Assembly: GCA_030655135.1 (NCBI GenBank)
Contig: JAURWC010000042.1
Location: 62,001-126,000, forward strand
DNA: 64,000 nt
Reading direction: 5' to 3'
DNA from: Hyphomicrobiaceae bacterium
GTDB lineage: Bacteria; Pseudomonadota; Alphaproteobacteria; Rhizobiales; Hyphomicrobiaceae
Both the position numbers and the translations under genes were made by a program. The notes under the pieces were generated by a model. It did no database searches. It had not been told where the DNA came from and was given only the letters and a program-made list of their open reading frames with translations. Shown here piece after piece: positions 19,566 to 28,446 of this stretch. The stretch's first letter is position 1. Each line of letters opens with the position of its first letter.

Positions 19566-19927
19566 GCCCGGCCGCATACCGTCATCACGGTCTCGCACAG
19601 CTCTTCCGTCGTCACCGGCTTGGACAGCACGGCATGCACGTTGTCGCGCCGCACGAGGACGCGCGGATATGCCGTCACGATCACGAACGGCACCTTCTTC
19701 TTATCGAGCGCGTCCTGCAGATCTTCGCTATTGCGATCGGCGAGGACGAAGTCGATGACGGCCGCATCGATCTTGTCGCCGCTTTCCAGATGCTCGAGAG
19801 CCTGGCTCACGAGCGGAAACGGGCCAACAATGTCTGCGCCGGCGCGCTTTAGCCGGTCTGCATGGTCCAATGCGATCAAAAGCTCGTCTTCAACGAGCAT
19901 GATGCGTCTGCCTGCCAAGTCGCTCAT
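19562..19927 (-). CDS. Stand-alone response regulator (CheY-like receiver)
   Basis: A 121-residue single receiver domain without output domain. The acidic pair is E13-D14 in MLVEDELLIAL, the phosphoacceptor D59 in AAVIDFVLAD, the switch threonine T85 in IVTAY and the lysine K103 in LSKPV, all in place. Such short receivers in Alphaproteobacteria (often related to the FixJ/PAS-kinase output or CpdR-like groups) act by protein-protein contact. No sensor kinase lies next to it; an Hpt-domain protein at 39164 is the only other phosphorelay component in the window. Confidence 0.87.
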   Translation of the reverse strand: MSDLAGRRIMLVEDELLIALDHADRLKRAGADIVGPFPLVSQALEHLESGDKIDAAVIDFVLADRNSEDLQDALDKKKVPFVIVTAYPRVLVRRDNVHAVLSKPVTTEELCETVMTVCGRA

Positions 19928-20220
19928 TTCCGTTTTACTCCAGAAAATTTAAGCCCTTAGCAAATCCGGGCACACGGCTTCTAAAACCCGCCCGGACGGC
20001 GAGAGTTCCAACCGTTTACATACTATCCGCTTAAGTCTTGTTGAAAAACACTCATTCCGGTGAAAACAAAAGCGGTATTGCGGCGTGAAATGCATCGAGA
20101 GCAGGAAAGCTACAGTTTGAATGCGTCATCATTAGGCGCAGCATGTTCAGTCGGCAGCATCGCCGTGGAAGGATGCGCGCGAATGCTCGTCTCCGCGTAG
20201 CTGGCAGGCTATAAGCGGGC
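19928..20220. other. Intergenic region between response regulator and kdsA
   Basis: A 293-base, comparatively A+T-rich divergent region that must hold promoters for the leftward receiver gene and rightward kdsA. No coding frame with a good start, no hairpin with a T tract and no recognised operator was found. Confidence 0.5.
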
Positions 20221-21075
20221 ATGACCGATCGCAGCATTCTGAAGACGAAAACCACGGTGCAGGCTGGCAGCGTCACGTTTGCCAATCACGCACCCATCGC
20301 TGTCCTGGCGGGGCCTTGCCAGATGGAGAGCCGTGCGCACGCGCTTGAGATGGCAACCGCCCTCAAGGAGATCTGCGGGCGCCTTGGCCTGGGCCTCGTC
20401 TACAAGTCGAGCTTCGACAAGGCGAACCGCACATCGATCGCGGGTAAGCGCGGCATTGGCCTGAAGGACGCGCTGCCGGTGTTCGCCGAGATTCGCGAGA
20501 CGCTGGGATTGCCCGTCGTGACGGATGTGCACGAGATCAGCCATTGTGCGGACGTGGCGCCTGTCGTCGACGTGCTGCAGATCCCGGCTTTCCTGTGCCG
20601 CCAGACCGACCTGCTGGTCGCTGCCGCCAAGACCGGTCGCGTCGTCAAGATCAAGAAGGGCCAGTTCCTCGCGCCCTGGGACATGAAGAACGTGCTGGCC
20701 AAAGTGGTCGAGTCCGGCAATTCCAACGTGCTGCTGACCGAGCGTGGCGCGTCATTCGGCTACAACACGCTTGTCAGCGACATGCGCTCCCTGCCGATCA
20801 TGGCCGAGACCGGCGCTCCGGTCATTTTCGATGCCACACATTCCGTGCAGCAGCCCGGCGGACAGGGCACGAGTTCGGGTGGTGACCGGCGCTTCGTGCC
20901 GGTGCTGGCACGCGCGGCTGTCGCCGTCGGCGTGGCGGGCCTTTTCATCGAGACGCATCAGGATCCGGATCACGCACCGTCGGACGGCCCCAACATGGTG
21001 CCGCTCAAGGACTTCGAGGCCCTGATGCGTGAGCTGATGGCGATCGACGATGTCGTGAAGCGCAAAGCCGCCTGA
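20221..21075 (+). CDS. kdsA: 3-deoxy-8-phosphooctulonate synthase KdsA
   Basis: KdsA condenses phosphoenolpyruvate and arabinose 5-phosphate to Kdo 8-phosphate, the first committed step toward the Kdo of lipopolysaccharide. The 284 residues include [52 protein letters not shown] and [17 protein letters not shown]. The cysteine at residue 33 in AGPC is the position that marks metal-dependent KDO8P synthases. It converges with the fadL-like gene, the two stops being one base apart. Confidence 0.97.
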   Translation: MTDRSILKTKTTVQAGSVTFANHAPIAVLAGPCQMESRAHALEMATALKEICGRLGLGLVYKSSFDKANRTSIAGKRGIGLKDALPVFAEIRETLGLPVVTDVHEISHCADVAPVVDVLQIPAFLCRQTDLLVAAAKTGRVVKIKKGQFLAPWDMKNVLAKVVESGNSNVLLTERGASFGYNTLVSDMRSLPIMAETGAPVIFDATHSVQQPGGQGTSSGGDRRFVPVLARAAVAVGVAGLFIETHQDPDHAPSDGPNMVPLKDFEALMRELMAIDDVVKRKAA

Positions 21076-21076
21076 G

Positions 21077-22363
21077 CTACTTGAACGACAACAGGTCGCT
21101 CAAGCTATCGGCTTTCATCGTCAGGCCAACGGAGATGGCGTCGGCGCTCACGTCAGCGTCGCCGGTGATGGTTCCGCCAAACGGCCCAACGAGGGATTCA
21201 CGATTGAACTTGGACTCTTCCAATTCGACGTGAAGATAAGAGACGTTGATCGTCGTCTTCTCGCTCCACGCGTAGCTGGCGCCCAAGCCGAACCAAACGC
21301 GGTTGCTGTCCGGCAGCTGAATCAAGCGCGAGGTTGCGTCCTGGATCGGCGATTCCTCGTAGGCGATGCCGGCGCGGAGTGTGAGCTTGGGGCTGACGTC
21401 ATATTCGCCACCGATCGAGTAGAACCAACCGTCTTCCCAGTTGAACACGAGGTTGCTGGCAAGCGCGCCGTTGGGCAGTGGAACGGGCACGACGCCGAGC
21501 GTGCTCCAATCTGTCCATTCCACCGTGCCGAGCAGCCGCATCGTAGACGTCAACTCCTGCCGCAGGCTCAGTGTGACTTTGTCCGGTGTATCGAGGTCGG
21601 CCTTGATCTCGCCTGACGTAAAAAGGGGACCCGCGGCGATGTTCTCGATGTCGCCTTCCAGGTCGTGCTCGATCCGCGATCGATAGCCCAGGCCGATCGA
21701 TGTGCCACGGAACGGCGTGATGTTGATGCCCGCTTGCGCCCCAACACCGAAGTCTTGAGCGTCGGCTTCGTAGGCCGACGTGTTGAGCGCCTTGAGGTCC
21801 ATGTATTGCAGCTGAAGGCCCACGCCAACCGAGATTTGCGGGGTCAGCTGATAGGAGACGCTAGGCGATAGGTTGAACGTCGCCATCTTGCTCGTCTTGG
21901 CAAGATGCGCGCCTGACCAATCCAGGTTATCCGCTTTGGTCGTGAGGCCGAATGGAGCGGTCAAACTCACAGCGAGAACCGTCCGGTCGTTATATCGCCA
22001 GGCTGCATAACTCGCGGGAATGATTGCATCGCGACCGATATCGACGTCGTTGTCGCGGTTCACCGGAGCAAACTGGGCCGTCGCGGCGTCAACGTGAAGA
22101 TCCGCGTCCGGAAGGACGAGGGTGTAGTTGCTGTCCGTCGTGATGCCCTGGCCCACGAAGGAAGATGCGGCGGGGTTCCAGAAGATCGAACTCAGGCTCG
22201 ATCCGCCGGCTGCGGTGCCAGCGTATGCGGTGCCGGAGAAGAAGGCCGATTGCTCGCGGATCTCAAAGCCGCCGGCGAAGGCGGCGGAGTGTGCGGCGGC
22301 GAGCAGGGTAGCGGCGGAGGCTGCGGCAATTGAAATATGCCGGGTGATCTGTTTGGCCGCCAT
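21077..22363 (-). CDS. FadL/OmpP1-type outer membrane transporter, copy 1
   Basis: A 428-residue outer membrane beta-barrel of the FadL (OmpP1) family, which takes up long-chain fatty acids or aromatic hydrocarbons. A signal peptide ends at residue 30 (SAAFA), and the mature N-terminus GGFEIREQSAFFSGTAYAG followed by SSIFWNPA is the family hatch-region signature. The C-terminus ends in an aromatic residue near the end (LLSFK), as barrel proteins do. A second, clearly related copy follows upstream on the same strand (22580-23929); they form a tandem paralogous pair separated by a terminator. Confidence 0.9.
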   Translation of the reverse strand: MAAKQITRHISIAAASAATLLAAAHSAAFAGGFEIREQSAFFSGTAYAGTAAGGSSLSSIFWNPAASSFVGQGITTDSNYTLVLPDADLHVDAATAQFAPVNRDNDVDIGRDAIIPASYAAWRYNDRTVLAVSLTAPFGLTTKADNLDWSGAHLAKTSKMATFNLSPSVSYQLTPQISVGVGLQLQYMDLKALNTSAYEADAQDFGVGAQAGINITPFRGTSIGLGYRSRIEHDLEGDIENIAAGPLFTSGEIKADLDTPDKVTLSLRQELTSTMRLLGTVEWTDWSTLGVVPVPLPNGALASNLVFNWEDGWFYSIGGEYDVSPKLTLRAGIAYEESPIQDATSRLIQLPDSNRVWFGLGASYAWSEKTTINVSYLHVELEESKFNRESLVGPFGGTITGDADVSADAISVGLTMKADSLSDLLSFK

Positions 22364-22525
22364 GCTGTGTCCTCTTCCCAGTTCTTGCCCGGCCCCAGGA
22401 CCGGGCGCGCAAATTGCGCCAGCAAGTATTGCTGAGATGAGTCGGAAGGGAAGTCACGGTACAGCCGGTGCACAGCTATGTTTTGCCGCCGCATGTGCCT
22501 GTGCGAACACGGTTCATCAAATGAA

Positions 22526-22552
22526 AAGGCCGGCCCTTGGGGGACCGGCCTT
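22526..22552 (-). terminator. Rho-independent terminator after fadL-like copy 2
   Basis: A GC-rich inverted repeat (AAGGCCGG-CCC against GGGACCGGCCTT, one bulge) lies 28 bases beyond the stop of the second fadL-like gene. Read on the minus strand the hairpin is followed by TTTTCATTT. It separates the two tandem copies into independent transcripts. Confidence 0.7.
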
Positions 22553-22579
22553 CGGATTTGCTTCGATGGTTTGCCGCGA

Positions 22580-23929
22580 CTACTTCAGCGGCGCAGCATC
22601 TGCGTGACGGCCGCCAAGCAGCCAGTCTAGTTTTGTCGTCACGCCCACGGAGATGATATCGGCGCCGTTGTCTTCGGCTGAGCCGGAGAACGTACCTCCG
22701 GCGGGACCCAACAGGGAGTCACGTTCGATGTCGCCGTCCTCTACCCATACATGCGAGTAAGCCATATTAATCTTGGTCGTGTCGCTCCAATTATATGTGG
22801 CACCGACGCTCGCCCAGACGCGATTATTATCAGGTAGCTGAATTAGACGCGAGGTGTCGTCTTGAATAGGCGATTCCTCGTAAGCGATGCCGGCGCGGAG
22901 GCTAATCTTGTTCGAATAATCAAACTCGCCGCCGATGGCATAGAGCCAGCCATCCTCCCAATTGGCGTTCAATGCAGCCTGGTTCACGCCAAACGCCGGG
23001 AGGATAAAGTTCTGCGGAATGCTGACCGGTACAACGCCGATTTCGCTCCAGTTAGTCCACTCCACCGTACCGAAAAGCCGTGCCGTCGGGCCAAGATCTT
23101 GGCGGATGCTGAGCGTCACCTTGTCGGGCGTGTCGAGTTTTGCCGATAAATCGCCGGAGGAAACTAGCGGGTTAGCTGGGTCAACCACGTCGAAGTCGCC
23201 GTCGATCTCATGCTTGATACGCGAGCGGTAACCCAGGCCGATCGATGAGCCGCGGAATGGCGTGATATTGATACCGGCCGTTCCACCCACGCCGATGTCG
23301 TCGGCATCGTTACCATTGTATGCCGTTGTGCGAAGCGTTTTCAGCTCGAAGTATTGAACCTGCAGACCTGCGCCGACCACGACACCAGGCATTATCTGGT
23401 AAGACAGACTTGGATTGAGGTTCAAACTGAAGATTTTGCTCGTTTGCGCCAAGTAATTGCCAGACCATCCCATGTTGTCAGGCTTGGTCGTCAAACCATA
23501 TTGGCTGTTCATGGCAAGTGCAGCAACGAGCTTGTCATTGATGCGGTAGGCTGCGTAGCTAGCTGGAACAAGCGCATCTCGCCCAAGGTCGACGTCGGTG
23601 TCGCCTATTAGCGATGCATCGATCGGTGCCCCAGGCGGAACGCCCGGAATGCCCTGTTCATCCGCATGAACGTTCATCTCGGGTAAAACGAGCGAGTAAT
23701 TGCTGTCCGTCGTGATGCCGTCCTTGGCGATGTAGGATGTAGCCGGGTTCCAGAAGATCGAGCTGAGGCTCGAACCGCCGGCCGCCGTACCGGCAAATGA
23801 TGTGCCCTGGAAGAATGCAGATTGCTCGCGGACTTCAAAGCCGCCGGCCAGTGCGCTGCTTGCGGTTACAGAGAGCGCGCCCAGCGCGACCGTGCTTAGA
23901 AGCCAACTCTTATTCCGTGTAGCACGCAT
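22580..23929 (-). CDS. FadL/OmpP1-type outer membrane transporter, copy 2
   Basis: A 449-residue paralogue of the neighbouring gene. A signal peptide ends near residue 28 (SSALA) and is followed by GGFEVREQSAFFQGTSFAG and SSIFWNPA. The two copies also share RIGLGYRSRI-type strands and the motif AYEESPIQD with SRLIQLPD. Differences cluster in surface-loop regions, for instance an extra proline-rich insert near residue 95 (GIPGVPPGAP), so the two may differ in substrate. Base composition is somewhat more A+T-rich than copy 1. It is monocistronic, with a terminator after it and thiD's terminator before it. Confidence 0.9.
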   Translation of the reverse strand: MRATRNKSWLLSTVALGALSVTASSALAGGFEVREQSAFFQGTSFAGTAAGGSSLSSIFWNPATSYIAKDGITTDSNYSLVLPEMNVHADEQGIPGVPPGAPIDASLIGDTDVDLGRDALVPASYAAYRINDKLVAALAMNSQYGLTTKPDNMGWSGNYLAQTSKIFSLNLNPSLSYQIMPGVVVGAGLQVQYFELKTLRTTAYNGNDADDIGVGGTAGINITPFRGSSIGLGYRSRIKHEIDGDFDVVDPANPLVSSGDLSAKLDTPDKVTLSIRQDLGPTARLFGTVEWTNWSEIGVVPVSIPQNFILPAFGVNQAALNANWEDGWLYAIGGEFDYSNKISLRAGIAYEESPIQDDTSRLIQLPDNNRVWASVGATYNWSDTTKINMAYSHVWVEDGDIERDSLLGPAGGTFSGSAEDNGADIISVGVTTKLDWLLGGRHADAAPLK

Positions 23930-24351
23930 GAGTGAGATCCCTCTCCCGACTTCATTTCCCCGAGGCGGCTGATATGTCGCGCCGCTTTACCCTTAGGTCA
24001 CTGTAGGGACGTTGCCGCGTCCAGCTCAAGCTGAGACTGGAATTGAGCCCTGTTCAAAGCACGCTTCTTGGGCGGCCTGTGCTTTGCCTGCCACGAAATT
24101 GCCGCTGATGAAAAACTGGCGTGCTTGCCAGGAAATAAACGGGAAAACGCAAAAAAGAAAACCGGCCCGAAGCGAATCGGACCGGCTTTCCTCACAGCGT
24201 CGGACGTCCCTGATCGTCCTGCGCCGTCCCCCAATATTCCCCCGAATATTGACCCTACAGTCGCAGACGGGTTGGGGTGGCGCAACCCATCCTGAGAGCT
24301 TTCAAAGGAGCGCGATGCGCAATGGCCACATCCGCTGCTAAGGCTCTGAAG
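23930..24351. other. Intergenic region between fadL-like copy 2 and thiD
   Basis: A 422-base gap on the leftward strand. It contains the terminator of the ccdA-thiD transcript (24151-24190) and, between that and 23929, the presumed promoter of fadL-like copy 2. No convincing gene was found; the short frames here lack ribosome sites. Confidence 0.6.
24151..24190 (-). terminator. Rho-independent terminator after thiD
   Basis: On the minus strand an AAAGCCGGTCCGA arm, a six-base loop and a TCGGGCCGGTTTT arm form a strong hairpin with two imperfect pairs, followed by TTTTCTTTTTT. It lies about 160 bases past the thiD stop and should end the leftward transcript before fadL-like copy 2. Confidence 0.8.
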
Positions 24352-25173
24352 CTAATGGCCCCATTCGCCTTGCTCAGGACGAGCATTGTGGTCCAGTGGC
24401 CCGTTGCCGGAGCCCACGGTGAGAGACTTGCCGGCGAGCAGTCCCTGCCAGACGTATGCCTTCGCGTCGCCGACGGCGGTTTCGACATCGTGTCCGCGCG
24501 CCAGGCCTGCCGCGACGGCGGCGGAGAGCGTGCAGCCGGTGCCGTGTGTGTTGCGCGTGTCGATGCGCGGTGAGGTGTATGCCCGTGTTCCGTGCGGTGT
24601 GACTAGGACGTCGACGGCGTCGCCGCTGCCGTGCCCGCCCTTGACGAGCACCGCCTTGGCGCCGAGTGCCAAGAGCTGAGCGCCTTGAGATGCCATTTGG
24701 TCCGGCGTAACAGCGATCTCTTGGCCGGTCAGCTTCGCGGCCTCGTGCAGGTTCGGCGTCAGCAGATCCGCAAGCGGCAGCAGGATGGTGCGCACGGCGG
24801 CGATGGCGTCGGGCGAAAGCAGGACGTCCCCACTGGTGGCGACCATTACCGGATCGACGACGAGGGGATGCAGGCCGTGCCGTTCGATTGCGCGGGCCAC
24901 GGCTTCAACGGTTGCGGTATCACCGAGCATGCCGGTCTTCACGGCCGAAACCTTGAGATCGCTCGCCACGGAGGCGATCTGCTGGGCGATGAAGTCCGGG
25001 GGTACGCCCATCACCCCATCCACGCCGCGGGTGTTCTGAGCGGTCAGCGCGGTGAGCACGGCGGCGCCGTAGACTTTGAAAGCGGCGAACGTTTTCAAGT
25101 CGGCTTGAATGCCGGCCCCGCCTGACGGGTCCGAGCCGGCGATGGTCAGGGCGATCGGCGTGCGATCTGTCAT
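24352..25173 (-). CDS. thiD: Hydroxymethylpyrimidine/phosphomethylpyrimidine kinase
   Basis: ThiD phosphorylates HMP twice to HMP diphosphate, the pyrimidine half of thiamine. The 273-residue ribokinase-fold protein has AGSDPSGGAGIQADLKTF at the N-terminus, VDPVMVATSG, and the anion-hole/catalytic motif NTHGTGCTLSAA with C214. No thiamine genes are adjacent and no TPP riboswitch was recognised. It starts one base after the ccdA stop, so the two are probably cotranscribed although functionally unrelated. Note that tkt in this window needs the thiamine diphosphate made with ThiD. Confidence 0.96.
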   Translation of the reverse strand: MTDRTPIALTIAGSDPSGGAGIQADLKTFAAFKVYGAAVLTALTAQNTRGVDGVMGVPPDFIAQQIASVASDLKVSAVKTGMLGDTATVEAVARAIERHGLHPLVVDPVMVATSGDVLLSPDAIAAVRTILLPLADLLTPNLHEAAKLTGQEIAVTPDQMASQGAQLLALGAKAVLVKGGHGSGDAVDVLVTPHGTRAYTSPRIDTRNTHGTGCTLSAAVAAGLARGHDVETAVGDAKAYVWQGLLAGKSLTVGSGNGPLDHNARPEQGEWGH

Positions 25174-25174
25174 A

Positions 25175-25978
25175 TCAACCCGGTTGCCGCTGCTTGAGGA
25201 TCTCGCCTGGGAGGTCGTCCGGTGTCAGCCAGCCTTCGACGTGCTGCAGCAGCGGAAACGTATTGAGCAGCCAGTTGCCGAACTGGTTGAGCGAGCCGGT
25301 CAGAAAGAGGATGCCCGTAATGATCAGCACCACACCCATCACCTTTTCGAACATGCCGAGGTAGCGGCGATAGCGGTGCATGAACGACAGGAACGGGCCG
25401 ATCGCCACCGCGGCAAGCACGAAGGGGATGCCGAGGCCCAATGAATAGACCGCCAGCAGCCGCACGCCTGCGCCGAGACTTGCCTCGTTGGCTGCCAGCG
25501 TCAGCACGGTTGCGAGAACCGGGCCGATACACGGCGTCCATCCGAACGCGAAGGCGAGACCGATCAGATAGGCGCCGGCGAGCGTCGCGCCGCCGCCTGT
25601 GTCGGCCTGAAAGCGTGCCTCGGAGTAGAGCAGGGGAATACGCAGGATGCCGAGGAAATGAAGCCCGAACAGGATGATGACGGCGCCGGCCACCATCGAC
25701 AGCTGTTCCTTGTAGGTCTGCATCACCTGGCCGAAAAAGGAGGCGCCCGCGCCGAGCCCGACGAAGACGGTTGTGAAGCCAAGGACGAACAGCAGCGAGG
25801 CCAGAACCACGCGGCGCCACAGGGCGCGATCTTCGACTTTCGCCGAAGTCAGCTGGTCGAGCGTGGTGCCGCCGAGATAGCCGAGGTAGGGCGGCACGAG
25901 CGGCAGAACGCAGGGCGACAGGAAGCTCGCCAGCCCCGCCAGTGCCACGCCGAGATACAAATGTGATTCCGCGAACAT
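25175..25978 (-). CDS. ccdA: Cytochrome c biogenesis protein CcdA
   Basis: CcdA carries reducing equivalents from cytoplasmic thioredoxin across the inner membrane to periplasmic thiol proteins used in c-type cytochrome maturation. The 267-residue protein has six membrane helices and the two redox cysteines in the expected settings: C23 in FLSPCVLPLVPPYLG and C150 in AFGWTPCIGP. The length excludes the larger DsbD form. It lies between gph and thiD, with no other cytochrome maturation gene nearby. Confidence 0.93.
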   Translation of the reverse strand: MFAESHLYLGVALAGLASFLSPCVLPLVPPYLGYLGGTTLDQLTSAKVEDRALWRRVVLASLLFVLGFTTVFVGLGAGASFFGQVMQTYKEQLSMVAGAVIILFGLHFLGILRIPLLYSEARFQADTGGGATLAGAYLIGLAFAFGWTPCIGPVLATVLTLAANEASLGAGVRLLAVYSLGLGIPFVLAAVAIGPFLSFMHRYRRYLGMFEKVMGVVLIITGILFLTGSLNQFGNWLLNTFPLLQHVEGWLTPDDLPGEILKQRQPG

Positions 25979-26018
25979 TCCGTCTCGTTCTATTGAGGTG
26001 CCGCGCCGCAGGTATAGG

Positions 26019-26717
26019 CTAGGCAGGTTGCCGCGTCACGCGGACGAGAGCGTCTGGTAAACCGGCAAATCCCGGCAGAACGGCGTCGGCGCCCAGGTCC
26101 GCCAGGTCGTCCTGGCAATAGCCGTGCTGCAGCAGGATTAAAGCCGTTCCTGCCGCACGGGCTGCACCCGCGTCGGCGCCGCTGTCGCCCACCATCACGG
26201 ATAGCTTCGGTTCGGCGGCAAGTTCCTGCAGTACCCTGCGCAACATCACGGGTGCGGGTTTCAGCGGGTCGGTAGCGTTGCCGCCGACGACGCTGCCGAA
26301 CAGCGGCGTAATGCCAAGCTTGTCGAGCACGCCGGCGGTAATCTGCTGGGGCTTGTTGGTGCAGACGCCCAGCCGGACGCCCTGGGCGGCCAATGCGTCC
26401 AGGACGTGCCGGGCACCCGGATAAAGACGGGTATGCACGCATGGTGCACGGTCATAGGCCGCCAGGAATGACGCGTGGATATCCGCAGCCGCATCAGCGT
26501 GTGTCCGGCCTCGACCAACCTCCCGGATGGCTCGTTCGACAAGGATCTCAGAGCCGTTGCCGACCATTGTGCGAACGGTTTGCTCCGCCAGCTGTGCCAT
26601 GCCCGCTTCGGCAAGCGCGCTGTTGAGAGCCGCGGCGATGTCAGGCAGGCTATCGGCCAAGGTGCCATCGAGATCGAAAACGACGGCCTGAGGCAGGCGC
26701 TGGGAGTTTGCGGCCAT
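26019..26717 (-). CDS. gph: Phosphoglycolate phosphatase (HAD family)
   Basis: A 232-residue HAD hydrolase, most likely phosphoglycolate phosphatase. Motif I is VVFDLDGTLADS with D15 (nucleophile) and D17; motif II VCTNKP; motif III/IV LKPAP and MVGDSGADAGAARAAG. The helical cap follows motif I. The ATG overlaps the pgk stop as TGATG, so it is translationally coupled to pgk; the longer frame lies inside pgk. HAD substrate assignment by sequence is approximate, but the motif set and length fit Gph well. Confidence 0.87.
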   Translation of the reverse strand: MAANSQRLPQAVVFDLDGTLADSLPDIAAALNSALAEAGMAQLAEQTVRTMVGNGSEILVERAIREVGRGRTHADAAADIHASFLAAYDRAPCVHTRLYPGARHVLDALAAQGVRLGVCTNKPQQITAGVLDKLGITPLFGSVVGGNATDPLKPAPVMLRRVLQELAAEPKLSVMVGDSGADAGAARAAGTALILLQHGYCQDDLADLGADAVLPGFAGLPDALVRVTRQPA

Positions 26718-27925
26718 CACGCTCCAGCGCGTGTGAGGGCAACGACGCCGGGCAACTCGCGGCCTTCCAGCCATTCCAGGAAAGCGCCGCCGGCCGTCGA
26801 TACGTAGCTGAAGTCGCCGGTTACGCCTGCAGCGTTCAAGGCCGCCACGGTATCGCCGCCGCCGGCGACGCTGATTAGCTTACCGGCCTTGGTCAATTCG
26901 GCCGCCGCGCGCGCCAGCGCGAACGTGCCGTCGCCGAACGGGTCGATCTCGAAGGCCCCGAGCGGGCCGTTCCACAGCAAGGTCCTGCAGCGGCTCATAA
27001 CGTCGATGTAGTGCTTCACCGCCTCCGGCCCGACGTCGAGGACCATCTGATCGGCTGGAACTTCGAGCGTGGGGACGACGCGGGAGGGTGCCCCGGCTTC
27101 GAACTTGCCCGCGACGACCAGATCCTTCGGCAGCACGATTTCGCAGCTGCGCTCCTTGGCTGCGTGCATGATTTCAAGCGCCGTCTGCGCCATGTCGGGT
27201 TCGGCGAGCGATTTGCCAATCTCGACGCCCTGGGCCAGCAGGAAGGTGTTGGCCATGCCGCCGCCGATGATCAGCTTGTCCACCTTGGCCGACAGGTTGG
27301 TGAGAACCGGAATTTTCGTGGACACCTTGGCGCCACCTACCACAGCCGCCGTTGGGCGTTGCGGCTCTTCCACCGACGACCGGAGCGCCGAAATCTCTTC
27401 CATCATCAGGGGCCCGGCGAACGAGGGAAGCAGGTGCGTGATGCCTTCGGTCGACGCGTGGGCGCGATGGGCGGCGGAAAACGCCTCGCCAACGTAGATG
27501 TCGCCGGATTTTGCCAGGGCGGCTGCGAAATCCGGGTCGTTCTTTTCTTCGCCCTTGTGGAAACGCAGGTTTTCGAAAACGGCGATCTCGCCGGGGTGCA
27601 GCGCGTGGCTTGCGGCCTCCGCGTCGCTGCCGACGCAATCGCCGACGAACTTGACGGGGCGGCCGAGGATTTCGGCGAACTTGTCGGAGACCGGCTTCAG
27701 GCTAAACTCGGCGTTGGGTGCGCCTTTCGGACGGCCGAAGTGGGAGATGACGATGACGCGCGCGCCGCGGCCGGCAAGGTCTTTTACCCCGGCAACGACG
27801 CGCTCAAGCCGCGTGGCATCGGTGACGCGGCCGTCCTTCAAGGGGACGTTGAGATCGGCTCGCACGAGAACGCGCTTGCCCCGGACGTCGGCTTTCGAAG
27901 ACGGCTTCAGGTTCTCGAAATTCAT
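26717..27925 (-). CDS. pgk: Phosphoglycerate kinase
   Basis: Pgk transfers the acyl phosphate of 1,3-bisphosphoglycerate to ADP. The 402 residues include RVLVRADLNVPLKDGRV at the N-terminus, the substrate-binding ISHFGRPKG, GGAKVSTKIPVL, LWNGPLGAFE and the nucleotide-binding GGGDTVAALN. Complete and typical. In many Rhizobiales pgk follows tkt and gap; here gap is absent and a HigA-type gene lies in between. gph is coupled downstream. Confidence 0.98.
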   Translation of the reverse strand: MNFENLKPSSKADVRGKRVLVRADLNVPLKDGRVTDATRLERVVAGVKDLAGRGARVIVISHFGRPKGAPNAEFSLKPVSDKFAEILGRPVKFVGDCVGSDAEAASHALHPGEIAVFENLRFHKGEEKNDPDFAAALAKSGDIYVGEAFSAAHRAHASTEGITHLLPSFAGPLMMEEISALRSSVEEPQRPTAAVVGGAKVSTKIPVLTNLSAKVDKLIIGGGMANTFLLAQGVEIGKSLAEPDMAQTALEIMHAAKERSCEIVLPKDLVVAGKFEAGAPSRVVPTLEVPADQMVLDVGPEAVKHYIDVMSRCRTLLWNGPLGAFEIDPFGDGTFALARAAAELTKAGKLISVAGGGDTVAALNAAGVTGDFSYVSTAGGAFLEWLEGRELPGVVALTRAGA

Positions 27926-28039
27926 CGGTTTCCGCTGCTGGCTGAGGGGTTACGGACCCGGCTCTACGGCGGAACAACGGCCTTGGCAAGACGCAGCGGA
28001 CGAGGCGGCATCGCGCACCTCGGTTGCGCCTGCCCGCTC

Positions 28040-28366
28040 TTAGGCATCAAGGACGGCGTGGGCGACCAATTCCAGCGGAGGAGCGGGTTCCACACGTTCG
28101 GCGACGTCGGAATAATCGTTCTCAGCAAGGCACTTGGCGACGTCGTAATCCATCTGCATCCGCAGCCAGACCTCCGGCGTGGTGCCGAGATAGCGCGAGA
28201 GGCGAATGGCCAAATCGGCGTCGACGCCCTGACGGCCGGCCACGAATTCGATGACGCGGCTGGGTGCGACGCCGAGTTCGTGGGCAAGGCCGCGCGAGCT
28301 CAGTTCCAGTTGATCCAGGTACTCAGCAAGCAGGATTTCGCCAGGATGGGTTGTGACTAGCCGCAT
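28040..28366 (-). CDS. HigA-type antitoxin, apparently orphan
   Basis: A 108-residue helix-turn-helix protein of the HigA/VapI antitoxin family: THPGEILLAEYLDQLELSSRGLAHELGVAPSRVIEFVAGRQGVDADLAIRLSRYLGTTPEVWL matches the family consensus across residues 6-70 (shown as its key words HPGEIL, LA..LGV, ...FVAGR, DLAIRLSRYLGTTPE, WL). A cognate HigB toxin gene, normally just upstream, is missing: only 80 bases separate it from tkt. It may be a solitary transcription factor or the remains of a toxin-antitoxin module. Confidence 0.85.
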   Translation of the reverse strand: MRLVTTHPGEILLAEYLDQLELSSRGLAHELGVAPSRVIEFVAGRQGVDADLAIRLSRYLGTTPEVWLRMQMDYDVAKCLAENDYSDVAERVEPAPPLELVAHAVLDA

Positions 28367-28446
28367 GAATCACCTCGGTTTGTTGGCAGAACTGCCGATA
28401 GTCCGAAGTGTTCCAATCTGTATGCGGAATGGCTAACAGGTGGTTA

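Noticed and set aside
27011-28360. 449-codon frame opposite pgk and the HigA-type gene
   Set aside because: It crosses two well-supported genes on the other strand and shows no family motif.
28367-28446. HigB toxin gene expected next to the HigA-type gene
   Set aside because: Only 80 bases are available before tkt and neither strand holds a HigB-like frame.
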